Source of the DNA: Kappaphycus alvarezii
Lineage: Eukaryota > Rhodophyta > Florideophyceae > Gigartinales > Solieriaceae
Assembly: GCA_002205965.3 (NCBI GenBank)
Contig: NADL03000665.1
Span: 1,116,001 to 1,180,000 of the forward strand
Direction of reading: 5' to 3'
Length of the DNA stretch: 64,000 bases
Shown here: piece after piece, positions 12,263 through 23,979 of the stretch
How the letters are laid out: every line of letters begins with the position of its first letter
How positions within the stretch are numbered: the first letter of the stretch is position 1
The notes under the pieces: generated by a model
Told to the model about the DNA's origin: nothing
Database searches by the model: none
The model's input: the letters and a program-made list of their open reading frames with translations, nothing else
Made by a program: the position numbers and the translations under genes

Positions 12263-12375
12263 ACTTGCATTTATCCGAATTGACTCTCCAGCATCTGCTA
12301 TATACAGTATGCGGACCACTAACGGTAGAATCTCCTACTCCCAGAGGACAGCAACCTACCTGAAATAAATCTACT
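12248..12375 (+). repeat. Left direct repeat flanking the gag-like ORF
   Basis: TACAGTGTC followed by CTTGCAT-TATCCGAATTGA, CTCTCCAGCAT, TGCGGACCA, ACGGTA-AATCTC and CAGAGGACAGCAA reappears in the same order and orientation at 13120-13250. It could be a short LTR or the terminal direct repeat of a small element, but I cannot define exact ends or a target duplication. Confidence 0.6.
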
Positions 12376-12421
12376 CGTATACTACCACTGAAACACCTGC
12401 CGCATTAATTCCATCCTGTCA

Positions 12422-13110
12422 TTGCACCACATCGTCCCCACGGACGTTTATCTTTCGACCCTCATGGACATAAACGCTTTCATTGAAGCGCTTGACGCTC
12501 GCGAGGATTCCCTACCATTTACTTATGACGAGGTTGTGAACCGTCTACAACTCATTCGCTCTCATACCACCACGACATCTAACCAAGACCAAATATGGAC
12601 TGCAGTTAGTCTTGCCGTCGATTAGCTTGACATTGAAACACTTTCCAGTACACAGATTCTAAGGATTGCTAACATCATCCAAAGCTCAAGGCGTCCATAC
12701 CTCATCAATGTGCATTATAGGACTCAAAAGCAGGTCTTGACCACATGTTTGGAAGGAGACCACGAAGAAAATTTCGCATTATCCCAAGGCCTATCTCAAA
12801 GATCGGAAGTCCCCTCAGTCACTCCTCAGCAACCATTTGTAGCCAATTCCATAAACGAGCAAGCGGAATCAGTTCAGAAAACAGTGCAATTGCAAATTTG
12901 GCACGTTGCTACATGGGGGATCGCAAGTATTCCGGACTCTATAATTAATCCCTTCCAAGTGCCCAAAAAAACTTCATTTCTACGTGTGAAAAATTTGGTG
13001 TTCCCGCTAGTGTACTAAGCTTTCCATTGATCTCGCCTTAAGACCATCAGTACACATTCTACCTCCACTTAGTCAAGAAAATTTCAACGAAAAATCTGAA
13101 GAGGAGCTAT
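12422..13110 (+). pseudogene. Gag-like ORF with in-frame TAG, between direct repeats
   Basis: One frame is open from 12422 to 13018 except for a TAG at 12623. It starts LMDINAFIEALDAREDS (Met at 12464) and has no known enzymatic motif. In the neighbouring frame, about 12745-13110, a stretch reads ARCYMGDRKYSGLYN, then NFISTCEKFGVP, which resembles the conserved R-Y-x-G-D-x-K-Y-S-G opening and the following helix of retrotransposon Gag domains. A frame change near 12745 would join the two. The ORF lies between repeats 12248-12375 and 13120-13250, consistent with a truncated LTR element that kept only part of gag. The Gag assignment rests on one short motif. Confidence 0.4.
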
Positions 13111-13119
13111 GGAACCTAA

Positions 13120-13250
13120 TACAGTGTCCGAAAAACTTGCATTCATCCGAATTGACTCTCCAGCATCCAGCTTTATACCGTATATGCGGACCATCAACGG
13201 TATAATCTCTCCCACTCTCAGAGGACAGCAATCGAACTGAAGTTAGTCTA
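13120..13250 (+). repeat. Right direct repeat flanking the gag-like ORF
   Basis: Same sequence blocks, order and orientation as 12248-12375, with scattered substitutions and small indels. The two copies are separated by about 870 bases. Confidence 0.6.
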
Positions 13251-13789
13251 TTCATATCACCCTGGTCTTTTTCAGGAAATTTCTGCATTACTATGAAATA
13301 GTGCCATTTTTTCGTGAACTGTAAACAGTTTATATCAAGGAGCTAAAAAGCTCTACTCGATGTAACTTTTGAAAGCAAATATAAATATACCCCAATCAAG
13401 TTACTGTTCATTACTGGTTACAAAACAGGTTTACCGGGCCAATAGGACAGTAGAATTCTGAGCAGCATATGACTGGTCTTCAATCGAACTTAACTAAACG
13501 CACACTATACATGTGGAAATATTGGCCCAAACTAAATACGGTTGTTCCTCTAAAAAATCATAACATCTAAAGAGCAACTAATTCTACCCGAAGACATTAT
13601 TTTTCTTCTACCCGTCCTAGGTGCTCTCGGAGTCTCAGAAAACTTCGTAATATCTAAACAGTAACATAGTTCTACCCGTAGACATAATTTTTTCTAATAA
13701 ATGTATCCAATGATTTTGGAGTGTCACATTGAACCCTAAACAGTTGGCATGGGTGAGATTGCGCACCACAAAGGGTCCTCTACCCTGTG
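13251..13789. other. Intergenic, nothing recognised
   Basis: AT-rich spacer. The phrase TTCTACCCG-AGACAT-ATTTTT occurs twice (about 13584 and 13672), indicating a diverged local duplication of about 90 bp. Confidence 0.5.
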
Positions 13790-14106
13790 TCAGGCCTCTT
13801 TCAGGAGCTTCGGGCTTAATAATTCAGCGGCCCCCGCAACCGTGATCTCAAGCACGTTTCCTCCATCACCAACGCGAAGCTGGTAGTCTTTCAAACAGAT
13901 GTCAGTTGGCAGAACAACTGCCACTGACAACCTTTTCATGCCCTTCGCCTCCAAATACCAAACATAGTAATCATAAATGGGGCAAAAGTCCAACCACTCA
14001 CCTACGGCACCATCCTTCTATGAACCCTCTTTCTCCTCGCTATCGTCTAATTCATCCAAAAACTTTTTCTTCCCCCACCTTTTCTCCTGCGCCAAGCGGT
14101 GCAGAC
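13790..14106 (-). pseudogene. Unrecognised ORF with one in-frame TAG (possible repeat-encoded protein)
   Basis: The minus strand is open from about 14106 to 13790 with one TAG at about 14019. The upstream part is charged (KKKFLDELDDSEEKEG). The downstream part (from 13993) reads IYDYYVWYLEAKGMKRLSV then LKDYQLRVGDGGNVLEITV, an alternating beta-strand pattern with a Gly-Gly turn that would suit a small beta-sandwich. I do not recognise the family. Repeats in algal genomes often encode proteins of this look, so it may be a transposon relic. It could also be the last exon of a host gene. Confidence 0.35.
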
Positions 14107-14109
14107 ACA

Positions 14110-15414
14110 ATTTGAGAATGTTGAGATGTAAATATAGTTATTAATAGGAAGCCGTTATAGTAGAAAATCAAAAAAATTACTCTTCCCAAACACCATCGAG
14201 GTCTTCTGCTTGTTGCTATAAACTCACAAATTATCGCGACCAATGTCTTGAAAAAGGAAATACACTTTTTGGCTGATGGCTGCGACGATAAGTCTGAGGT
14301 TTACACGACTCAGACATCGATTTTCGAAAGGCAGAGATACAAAGACGCCCTTTCAGTTCCAGATGCGAAGTAAACTGTTAAGACGCCCGTTCAGTGAAAT
14401 AAACCTGTTCAAGTTCAAAAGTCGTAATGAAGTAATAGCTTTATCCTGGGTCCGCGTAGCGGACATCTATCTCTGCATTTATAGCGTTATGACTGTCGAG
14501 CGTTTCTAACGAAGGGCACCAAGAAAACTGCGGACCATGCCAAACTCGGGCTTTGTCAATTGTCTCAATGGCAGCCGTTTCTGACCCTGTAATCTTCCCG
14601 TTTTAAAGCATTGCTCTTAGGCGTTTCAATTTTTTGTGAGGCAAACCATATTGCAGTTGAATTGGGAGGGCAACTCGGTGTGGAACCTAAAACTAGTCTA
14701 CTCTACTTTTTATTTACTTTTTTATTTTGTGCTATGTGGCCGCTTAGTTGGGAGAGTATTGGTTGTTTCTATTTGCAGCCAATTTTTTTGGTTTCTGTGT
14801 ACCGCCAATTTGTGGGGTTTTACCGCCAAAAATTTCTTTTCTGTTTTCCTTTAGTCACTTGGTTGATGTGGCGCAAAGTTTTATCTGAATATTTGGTTGA
14901 AAATTAAAGCCCTTAACCATTGCATTTTTAAAATGTAAATAGGCTGCTTTCCTTGTGAGGTGCGGTGTGTAGTTGTTTTGTAGCTGTGCAATGCCCATTT
15001 CTTGTACTGCACAGTACAGTACTCCTTTAATGGAGGATTTTTATTATCTGTGCAAAGTACTGTATTCCATAGTATTTAAAGATTGTCCTATGTACTGTTC
15101 ATAACTATCTTGTACAGTGGCGACTGATACCATAGGATCACCCCCTCTGAGAAAATTTCCTGACAACCGAACAGCAAAATTAAAAACAAATCTGCCCAAT
15201 CGGCTTATGTATATTATGAAGTACTAATAAGTACAACATTGAAATATTACTGAATGTAATGTATGCGCAAGTATTTCATATAGTACTGTACATGCATATA
15301 CATGTACAGTACAGTACAGTGTAGTAAAGTACTGTTATTCACTGAGACCGAATGGGATTCTGTAAGGCAATAGTGATGAAGCAAAGTTACTGTAATGGTA
15401 TGCGACAGGGCAAC
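14110..15414. other. Intergenic with CAGTA palindromes
   Basis: No supported gene. TACTGTA/TACAGTA units cluster near 15005-15025, 15055-15065 and 15283-15325, including a near-perfect palindrome with 12-base arms (15283-15294 and 15301-15312). Confidence 0.5.
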
Positions 15415-15426
15415 AGACCGAACTGA

Positions 15427-15632
15427 ATACAAAAGACAATGCACCGAGCAACAGGTGCAATGCTATGCGAAAGGCTAAGTGACAGAAAAGAATGCAAAAG
15501 ACAGTGCACCGAGCAACAGGTTCACAACCGACAGAAACGAATGCAACAGACAGTGCACCGAGCAACAGGTGCACAACCGACAGAAATGAATGCAACAGAC
15601 AGCGCACCGTGCAACAGGGGCGAAGTAACTGA
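15427..15632. repeat. 49-bp tandem repeat, about four copies
   Basis: Units start at 15481, 15530 and 15579, exactly 49 bases apart, each beginning GACAGAAA-GAATGCAA and containing CAGCACCG/CAGTGCACCGAGCAACAGG. A more diverged unit precedes them from about 15427. Forty-nine is not a multiple of three, so the short Cys/Leu-rich ORFs across it are unlikely to be coding. Confidence 0.85.
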
Positions 15633-15659
15633 GATGATGATATATGGGTGAGCAACAGA

Positions 15660-16940
15660 CCGAGAGTAAACACGCGAAAGGGGAGAATGCCAGCCTCCTA
15701 AAAGGCACAGGAACATTGTCCTGACCCTCCTCGCTCTATACCGCGAACGCCGCCCCTTGAACTATGTCTGATTCCCATGCTAGATCCACAATTGTACAGT
15801 AACTCAAAGTACAATATTGTACCGAAAATAGTTATTGCCTAGTACAGTACAGTGCTGTACATTGCAAAAATCAAATCACCAAAAACTTTGCCCTATAAAT
15901 ATGATAGGGGTTCGGGTCTGAAAATTGAAATGCACTACGTGCCTTGTTATGAAGTTAGAGTAAAAGGAACTTATACGTACTATAAAAAACATCACAAACA
16001 TTGCAAGCATGTTTTTTTGTACAAAAATCAACAAAATATCCCTTACCGGGATATTGAAAGTTTCAGAAGACACTGCTTTGGGTCAAATTTCGCCCTCATT
16101 TCATTTTCTCTTTAGACAGAGTTTCTCATGTACTAAAAGATTGTTAGAAAAAGTTATTTCTTTATATATTTCCCTTATCTCCCTAAATACAACCCCTGGT
16201 TAGTAAAGAAAGCTGCAAAAGTTCAGCCGCGAGACGTTGTACCCCCAAAATATATCTATTCAGTTACAATGCTCTCAGACCAAAAGTTTCGCCAACAGTT
16301 ACGGGAAGAAGCTATGTCATTGCAAGAAAGATGTAAGTTAAAAAATGCGCGAAGAAAATAAACCCAATAGTCAGACTTTCATATACAAAACAAGTACAGT
16401 GTTTGGCTGATCTTGTTGTTTGTAAACTTATGGTTCGTAATACGCAATACTTTTGAGACTTCTCTATGTTGTTAAATTTTAAATTACCCAGTATTTTTAT
16501 AAAATGAAGTAAGAATTACTAACGATAAAAAGCCAATTACATATAAAATGATTTTTTGACAAAAACGAGTCAAATAATATACTTTATTTCTATATATTAG
16601 TATCACTTAGAGCTTAAGTGATTTTTTGTGATCTGCGTTCTGATTCTGAAAAAAATCCATTAAATATGGAGTTACGTTTAGAAAATGTTCGATTCTAGCT
16701 GATAGAATTGAGTTTAAAATTACTGCAATAGTTATTTTGAAGCAACGTGAGTCAGAACCTGGGACCATTTCTTTTCCTATGCGTTTTTTGATGTGATACG
16801 TAAGGCTTGCATTGATAATGTAAATTTGGATATATTTATGTCCAATTTGGCTATTAGTTTAGTACATTTATCAACTATAGAGTTTCTGTGAACAAATATG
16901 GTAAAAAAGGTAGTTCATAGCCGTAATCTCGATTTTGATA
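15660..16940. other. Intergenic, nothing recognised
   Basis: AT-rich. CAGTA pentamers lie near 15798-15858. No ORF with a recognisable motif. Confidence 0.5.
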
Positions 16941-16959
16941 CGATTTTGAACACTCAGAC

Positions 16960-17920
16960 AAGTGTGTCATGGCTCCAACATCAAATACGACGGCATCAAA
17001 TTTAATTTGGCTGGCCTGCGCCTTATATGGGAAGTTTCAAGTCAGTCTATTTCTTCTTTCACATTTAACAGACGATTTATTTCGCTTTTCGGAGTAACTT
17101 CTTTGGTTTGTTACCAGGCCTGGCTTCGAATCTCTGAAAGAAGGCAGAGAGGTATGGCTCCTGCCCATCTCCTCTGGGCACCGTATTTATTGAAAAGATA
17201 TTAATCTGAATCTAGAAATTGCAAATTTGCTGGTTGTGACGAGAAGACATTTCGTAAGTGGTCATGGAAAGTGAGAATTCGTTTCGCAGAGATTGGTTTG
17301 GTAAGTTTAGCTAACGATTTCCCCTAGATTTACTTTTAATTCAATCAGAATTTCTTTAAATTAGTTGGTTATATCGATTCCGAAGTCTGCTGTCTTTCGC
17401 TACTAAACTTCTGTTAATGGCACTGATTGTCCTTTCGATGAGCCCGGAGAGTTTGATACCCACTGGTATTCGCATAATTGCAGTCCTTAGGGCTAAGGTA
17501 TGGAATTGCGGTGAGCATCGTTAATGTACATATTGTATGGGTCAACGGATCATGTCCTTATGGAAGTGACCCTGATGTCAACATTTGTAGTATGAATCTG
17601 AAAATGCATTTATTGGATGGTGAAATGGTTGTTGCAGACAAAGGATATCCTGATCCCACATGCATCCGCGGACCCTCACTGCAAATAGATGCTGCGATGT
17701 TTCGAAAGATCTAGGAAAGAAATGAAGTTGCAAATAGTTGTATCAAGCATTTCAAGGTGTTTTTGGTTCCATTCAGGTACAGGTTGTCCTTGTATCGAAA
17801 CCGTTTTATCGCAGTTGCAAGTTTTGTCCAGATAATGTTAGAAAGTGGGTATCTTTTTTTTGATTTGAAGTGTAATAACATCTGCTTCTTACGATCCAAT
17901 GTTTTGGATTCGAGTTTATA
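16960..17920 (+). pseudogene. Decayed DDE_Tnp_4-type transposase, second clade
   Basis: Several plus-strand frames together give the order expected for an IS5/Harbinger-like transposase. An N-terminal block APAHLLWAPYLLKRY and GCDEKTFRKWSWKV appears at about 17155-17275. Then come VNGTDCPFDEPGEFDTHWYS at about 17416-17475 (first Asp), GLRYGIAV..IVWVNG..DVNIC, VVADKGYPDPTC at about 17630 (second Asp), and ERNEVANSCIKHFKV at about 17718 with the third acidic residue, ending with MLESGYLFFDLK. Stops interrupt it, for example TAG at 17712, and the frame changes near 17300-17410. It differs from the 3932-4514 and 19330-20018 copies in the wording around every catalytic residue, so it is a separate clade. 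Non-functional. Confidence 0.7.
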
Positions 17921-19329
17921 AATTGTGTTCATTGCTCGGAATTTTTCCACTGAATAAGTATTGAGTATTGCAATGTTCTTACTATCCACCTACATCTAAC
18001 ATCATGCGCTTTTATAGATTCCCTTCAATGGATCGCTGACTGGAAACTTGTTTTTCTTCTGTTTTTTATTGTATTGTATGAAGCCATTCAGTCTTTTAGA
18101 AGGTGTAGATTCGTACGTGGTTGAAACTGGTTAGATTAGCCCAGCGCCAGAAAAGCCCTACTCCGAACGCCAGGTCGTGATTTTCCTCGACGTTACCGCA
18201 TCCTCCCCGTGGCCAGCGTGGATCGTCAGATTAGCTCATAGCCGTGTAGTCGGACCAGTCAGTCTACTGAGAATTACCGTACAGACACAGTTTGAAACAG
18301 GATGTTACGTATTTTCTGGCTGTATTGTAAACGAAATATCTTGAAGTTTGTGACTTTACTCCGTCTTGACACTGTAGTTTACTGCACTAGATTAGTACTT
18401 TAGGCCTCTCAACGAAATGTGAAGGATACTTCGAAAGAGCCAATAATGTTTTTTGATGTTCTAGAAACAGGGTTGAACACAGCAACACGCATAAGTTTTA
18501 ATAAAATATAAGGATATTAAAAATTTTATGCAGCTTTACTGTAATGACTACCAAAACACAAACTTCAAAAAAAACTACCCTGAAAATACAGTACTAACAA
18601 AAGAGAACCGCTTTCCATTGAAAGGAGCGATCAATGGCAACGTTGCTCAGTCTTTACATGTTTGAGCGATCTCTTTTTGGTGCAAAACAGACACCAGTTG
18701 CCCTGTGCAAATCCTTTCTTCGCCTAACTGTTGTATTGACCAAAAAAGCCCCAAGTCCACCATTCTCTGCAACCACCGATAGAGAGTCAACCTAACACTA
18801 TGCACAGCAGAATTCTTTCATCAGCGCCCTGACCTATCTCTTACACCCATACCGGTTCTAAACGAGAGGAGTAATCCACACACCAGGAAAATAGGGCGCT
18901 TTTGCTTTTAGCGGATGAAGCACCCGAGCGTGATGTAGAACTAGAAAGTTACAGGGCGATACCATCTTACGAAAGCAATAATAAAAAGGGCTCTAAAGGC
19001 CCTGTTTGACATTTTCTATGAGGCTGGCGACACAGAAGCTATTTTGAGAATGAAAAATTTCAATGCGAATGAATTTCACAATCTGTAGCATTTTTTGGGG
19101 TTTCATTGACCTCAACTATAATATTGAAAAGGGAAGAAAAGGAAACATAGCTGGAAAGTATGCGTTTTTTAAGATTTTGGCTACCGTAAATACTGGTGGT
19201 TAATGGGACTGGTTAGCCCAAATTTTCCGGGAAAAAGGGCCTTCCTTTTAATCAGCTATGAATAAGTTTTATTTTAGTTTCCGATTTTATTTTTGAAGTT
19301 CAGTCACAGCTGATGGTGCGCAGTGTACA
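17921..19329. other. Intergenic, nothing recognised
   Basis: No supported gene, RNA or structured repeat. Confidence 0.5.
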
Positions 19330-20018
19330 ATGGAAAAATTAATTTTAGACAAGAACACATTTCAGTCCTTTCCGTACGCTTTTTATGCAACTGGTGTGAC
19401 TCTCCAGCAGTCATATCGGCCAAGCGGAAACGTAAAGGAAGGTAAGAAATATTGCAGGGGGAAGCATAAATTGTACAGATATAAAGCTAAGGTATCTGTG
19501 CTTCCAAACGGTCTTGCGATTGGTTCTCTTTACACTATCCAGGATCTGTTTCTGATTTAAAAATTTTCCAAGAAAGTATCGATTTTCATTTTTTGGAACT
19601 CAGGAAGGAATCAGGAGAGGCTGAATCTCATGACCACGACAAATTGGCCACGCACCACCAAATTGTGTGGGAAATACTTATGGATAAGGGTTACACCGGA
19701 ACAGTGGAGGTTTGCAGAGAAATTATTCCCAAGAAAAAATTACGTGATAGAAATCTATCGAGATCAGCTGAGAACAGAAATCCCAAGATTTGTAGCGACT
19801 ACATTCATGTTGAAAATGTTTTTGGACGACCCGCAGGTCTCTATGATGATGTAAGCAGGAAATGGAAGTGAGCTGAGAAGAATTATGACTATTATATTAA
19901 GCTTTGTGTGGCGCTTACAAATCTTCACATCCGTGGACACTCGTTGCGCTCTGAGTATAATAGTCGTTTTCACTGTATGCGCAATCGCATACAAAAAGTT
20001 GGCTCAAACAGATACTGA
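19330..20018 (+). pseudogene. Decayed PIF/Harbinger-like transposase, same clade as 3932-4514
   Basis: 19330-19560 encodes FYATGVTLQQSYRPSGNVKE and YRYKAKVSVLPNGLAIGS. The residue that is Asp in the copy at 3932-4514 (YATD) is Gly here (YATG), so the first catalytic Asp is lost. After a frame change, 19593-20018 has MDKGYTG (second Asp), then YIHVENVFGRPAGLYDD (third acidic residue), an in-frame TGA at 19870, and the conserved LCVALTNLHIRGHSLRSEYN tail ending in TGA at 20016-20018. This copy keeps the central part missing from the first copy. It cannot be active. No N-terminal DNA-binding half is seen. Confidence 0.72.
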
Positions 20019-21700
20019 AGCGGCAACTCATTCCACTAAGGTACAGACGGAGGCATAGGGCATGTATGCATCTACACTTCAGGTATATTTAGGCCCGTGG
20101 GAAGCAGTCCCGTGAGGAATTGAAATTTTATTTATGAGTTACGCTGATTACATTAAAAGCTTCATATATTTTATTTATGTTTGTTTTTTAAGTGGTACAG
20201 TACGGTACAAGAATTATGGTTCGTATTTCATTCAATCCCTGATTTGTTTTTATATAGTTCAGTCGATTTCCATATTCATTTCTCACTCTAGAATCACTTG
20301 GTGCTTAATGAGAATGACAATATCTAGTTTAAAGACCTACTACGCGTATATGGAGCACTGAAAATATCTGCGAATTACACCCAAAACTTTTTAGGCCGCC
20401 GGTAAGTCGCTGTAGTGGTATTTAGTGCAAAGATATAGAATTTATGGGTGAATTATTGAAGAGGCTTCATCATATTTGCCTCTCATCAATTCAAGCAAGT
20501 CACACTTGACAGTCGGCTTCTATCTCCAATCAAAGCTGTCGTAAATACACAAAGCCTGAACCAGCCTGTCTACCGGGAAAGGTTCTAGTGTGTAGGGACT
20601 TGTGCTAGTGCGAATTTAATCCGTTGAAAAGGGCTATATAACCTTCGACTGTGGTCGCCATCTCTGCTGTCTCTTCTTCCCCAAGTCCTCGCTTTTTATC
20701 GCGCCTCCTGCCCTCCATTCATCCGTCTTGGCCAATTCACAAGCCGACAGTTGTTCTTGATTACTTTATATTTTGTGCTTAACAACTGTATGAAGGTGAA
20801 TAGAGTCCACTATTCGGTAAAGTCGGCGTTTCGAACATGCAAATTTCTATGGGTGACGTACCAGTGCTACACTGCTTACAAATCACACGGACGCGAACGC
20901 ACTGATTATGAGATTTTATCCTTCCTAATGTATGCATATGTATGGAAATGGAATTACGGAAACGAAACCGGTTGAAAGGATCAATGCATCTGGGGCGACA
21001 CATCTTTCACATATCCACCATTCCATCTTTTTCAATCCTTTCCTTTTTCCCCTTCTTTAATCAGTTATATGCGTTGTTTACGAGTCTCCGAATCAATATG
21101 CGCCTCTTCAGGCCACCCACCGAAGCAAGCACTAGTGGGGACTCGCTTTCGCAAAGCACGCTGAATCCTGATCTTCCAAGCTACTAGGACAAGCTATTGA
21201 ATTTTAAGTTAACCATACGTGCTGTTAGGATTAGTTATCCCTATTTTCTGTAATGCATATTTCTGAGTCAAAATTTGGTAAATGTCTGCAATTGTGTTTC
21301 TCAATATGTTATTCATGCTGTCATTGCTCTCCACACTGAAGGTTCGATTTATGGTACCGGTTCCTTCGACGCGGACCAACATCGCGGGGCTCTCATTCCT
21401 TTCCGGTTTCCTGCATGTCAAGGAAATCCAAGTACTACGAGTTCCAAGTGCGCAAGCTGTTCTTCGATATGCCACTGCTGTCTATGGATAAAACCATTCT
21501 AGCTGCATAGTTTTCTGCGTGTACAAATGGCTACGGTAACACAAGCGCTACTGTAAAATGCATTACTACTTTCCCCAGGCACTGCAAAAATGTGCACAGT
21601 AAAGCAACCCCGCCTCTTGCTCGTGCTTTTCGAATTATATTTTGCGCAATGGCTTACAGAATGACGGGATCCGGATAGTACAGTACAGTGGGTACTACTA
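20019..21700. other. Intergenic, possible core promoter near 20633
   Basis: No ORF with a known motif. GGGCTATATAACC at about 20629-20641 followed by a pyrimidine-rich stretch looks like a TATA-type promoter reading to the plus side, but no convincing gene follows. The short hydrophobic ORF at 21282-21491 is not supported by anything else. Confidence 0.35.
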
Positions 21701-21993
21701 TATAGTGCTACCCTCGTACAATACCGAGATGGTGGCACTATACCGAATTGGGAAATATATAGTTCAGAGCAAATCGAGCTTGGTCAGATGGAGAAGCGTT
21801 CGTCTCATCGGGGGAACGTTTGGAAGCCTTGGTGTGTGCTAGGAAGGAATCTGTAATGGGTTTGCTTGTTTTGGCGGGGGTTTGTCACGTTTATGGCCGA
21901 GTGTTTCGATTGTTTCAAATACGCGCCATTTTTGTGCCACCGGGTTGATGGTGGCACAATATAAAGGTTAGCACTATTCATCTTGGCACTATA
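21701..21993. repeat. Cluster of inverted TATAGTGC(C/T)A motifs with a perfect hairpin
   Basis: TATAGTGCTACC (21701-21712) is opposed by GGTGGCACTATA (21731-21742). GTGCCACC (21934-21941) and GGTGGCAC (21950-21957) form a perfect 8-bp stem with an 8-base loop. GGTTAGCACTAT (21966-21977) and GGCACTATA (21985-21993) close the cluster. The motif is present in both orientations at both ends of about 290 bases, as in a MITE or a protein-binding array. No ORF is needed to explain it. Confidence 0.6.
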
Positions 21994-23979
21994 TCGCGAC
22001 CCCCCCTGTACATGGCGGGAGTCCAGATCAATTATGTACCACAATGTCAAGTATGGGCGGAATACTTGATTGTAAAGTATTTACAATATGAATTAAAATG
22101 GAAATTGTCCGAAATAATTGCGAGCTAATTTACTTTAAGAATGTTGTCTGTAAGCACATTGAAAAACGCCTTCTGTTATTCACAGTCACCACTTGGCGTT
22201 TTTCGGTCTGGCTAACACGTTAGGCCAACAAATCAGCTATTGACTGTCGTCGTCGAGGGTGCGGGGTGTGGGGGGAATGTGCTCATGATCAACCCTTCAG
22301 CAGGGAGGATGCCAAGCTTCGGTCTTTATCTCTCTGCTGGTCAACGTATGGCCACCCCCCCACACGAGGGGTAATCAGAGCCAGATCCTGGAGTTTTCGC
22401 AAAAGGTAGGTTTTGATCCGATCACTTCATTGCTCCGGCTGAAAGAAACATGGGCGTGACGAAGAAAAGCTAGTCATAGGAAGTGCCGTCTGAAGTGCGA
22501 GGCATTGCTGTGGTGAGGATCCCTTCCCCGGTCGAGGTGCCGGGACTTTGAGAGTTCTGCTTTCGGTTCCGAACGTCTCCCAGGTCGAAGGGTGATCTCC
22601 GTAGCGTTCAATCGTCGTGATTATTCTAGCACCACCACCTGATCCCTGATTTCCGTCATACAAGTCTTTGCTTGCGTTGATTGAGTGTGATACTAACATT
22701 TTGGTCGTGGAGCAGCCTCTTCGGGTTAATTCGTGCAATGTGACTATGTTCTAATGCAAGCAGACGTGAACATGTGCCGTTTGGAAGCGTCAGACTAACG
22801 ACCGATTGAATGTAAGTGCAACCCCATTACCTACTCATTACTCAGGGTCGTGCAATGCTCCTCGTGCGTGATGAACCAAGGAATTATTTCATGCGTGTCA
22901 TATGAATGCGGTTGCAGTCAGCTAGTGTTGCACCTTACCTAGCGTGTCTTGCGCTGTGGTGGACTGCTTCCCAGCTCTCTGTGACTGCCGTGTTTATTTC
23001 CGAATTTTCTGATACTGCGCCATATCCCACGGATTCGTAGCAGCTGTTTCCATGAGGCCTCCTCTACTACGATCCCGGGAGGACTAACGTGAAGTCTCTT
23101 TCCGCGGTAGCTTTCTCGATTCTATATCTTCTGTGCCCCAATGCATTATGTAAGCGAACTTAGCAAGCAACAGTACTAAAGCAATCGCTACGGATTATTG
23201 TCGTCACAGGATACTACCCAGAGTCTTGTCTTAGCCACCTTCTGCAGACATCATGGTGAAATCGGAGGGGTCGGAGCTGTCGCCGGTCGCACATGGTGGC
23301 GGTTGCACTTGAGCCGGGACCAGCAGGCCATGACAGACGCGACTTCGTTTAATTCGTGACGCAGCCCTTCGGCTGGGTCAAATGCCTGGCGGATTTCCGA
23401 AGGGCAATATTGATGATATGCTTTCGAATTAAGTTCGAGACTGTCTCGGCATTTCTCACATCATGGAAGGGGACACGCAATTTTGTTTCTACAGCTTCGC
23501 GATCCTTCCAAATGAGGACAGTGAGATAACGCCGTGCGGATATGAAATCCCTCCATGATCTGTTGCGTGTTCTCAATACGACTAAATCATGACAGGGTTA
23601 AGTCTGCAATCAATCTAAGGATCCTTACTCTCGATCACACCCCGGCAACGGCAAAACCCATTTTTGAGGTATCTGTCATCAATCCCGCCGCATTCCTCAA
23701 CGAGAAATCGTAAGTTGAGCAGAAACCCAGTAGTCATTGTTTTCTGAAACTCGGCCTTCAGAGATTCACGCCCATGGTTCAAGCATCTGCGCTTATGTAA
23801 TATCGTTGGCGGAGGATCTGGTTTCGTCCAAGACATTGACGTGGACGGCATCGTGCACTCTTAAAAGATCTTGCTCTCTAATCTGGTACCCATTGTTGAC
23901 CACCGAGTACATTCCAAGAACACTGGTGTGTAAGAAGCAGAAGTTCTTTGTTCACGTTACTTTGGGACAGTCTTTCAAT
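21994..23979. other. Mostly unassigned; weak minus-strand ORFs
   Basis: Minus-strand open stretches at 22738-22427 (103 codons), 23600-23349 and 23851-23615 have ordinary protein-like composition but no motif, and random ORFs of this size are expected here. They could be exons of a minus-strand gene. I do not call them individually. Confidence 0.3.

Noticed and set aside
15335..15673. 112-codon minus-strand ORF over the tandem repeat
   Set aside because: It is a product of the 49-bp repeat, whose period is not a multiple of three. Composition (Cys/Leu/His) follows the repeat.
22427..23851. Minus-strand gene made of three ORFs
   Set aside because: Protein-like texture was also seen in competing frames over the same DNA, so the impression is not discriminating. 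No motif or splice evidence.
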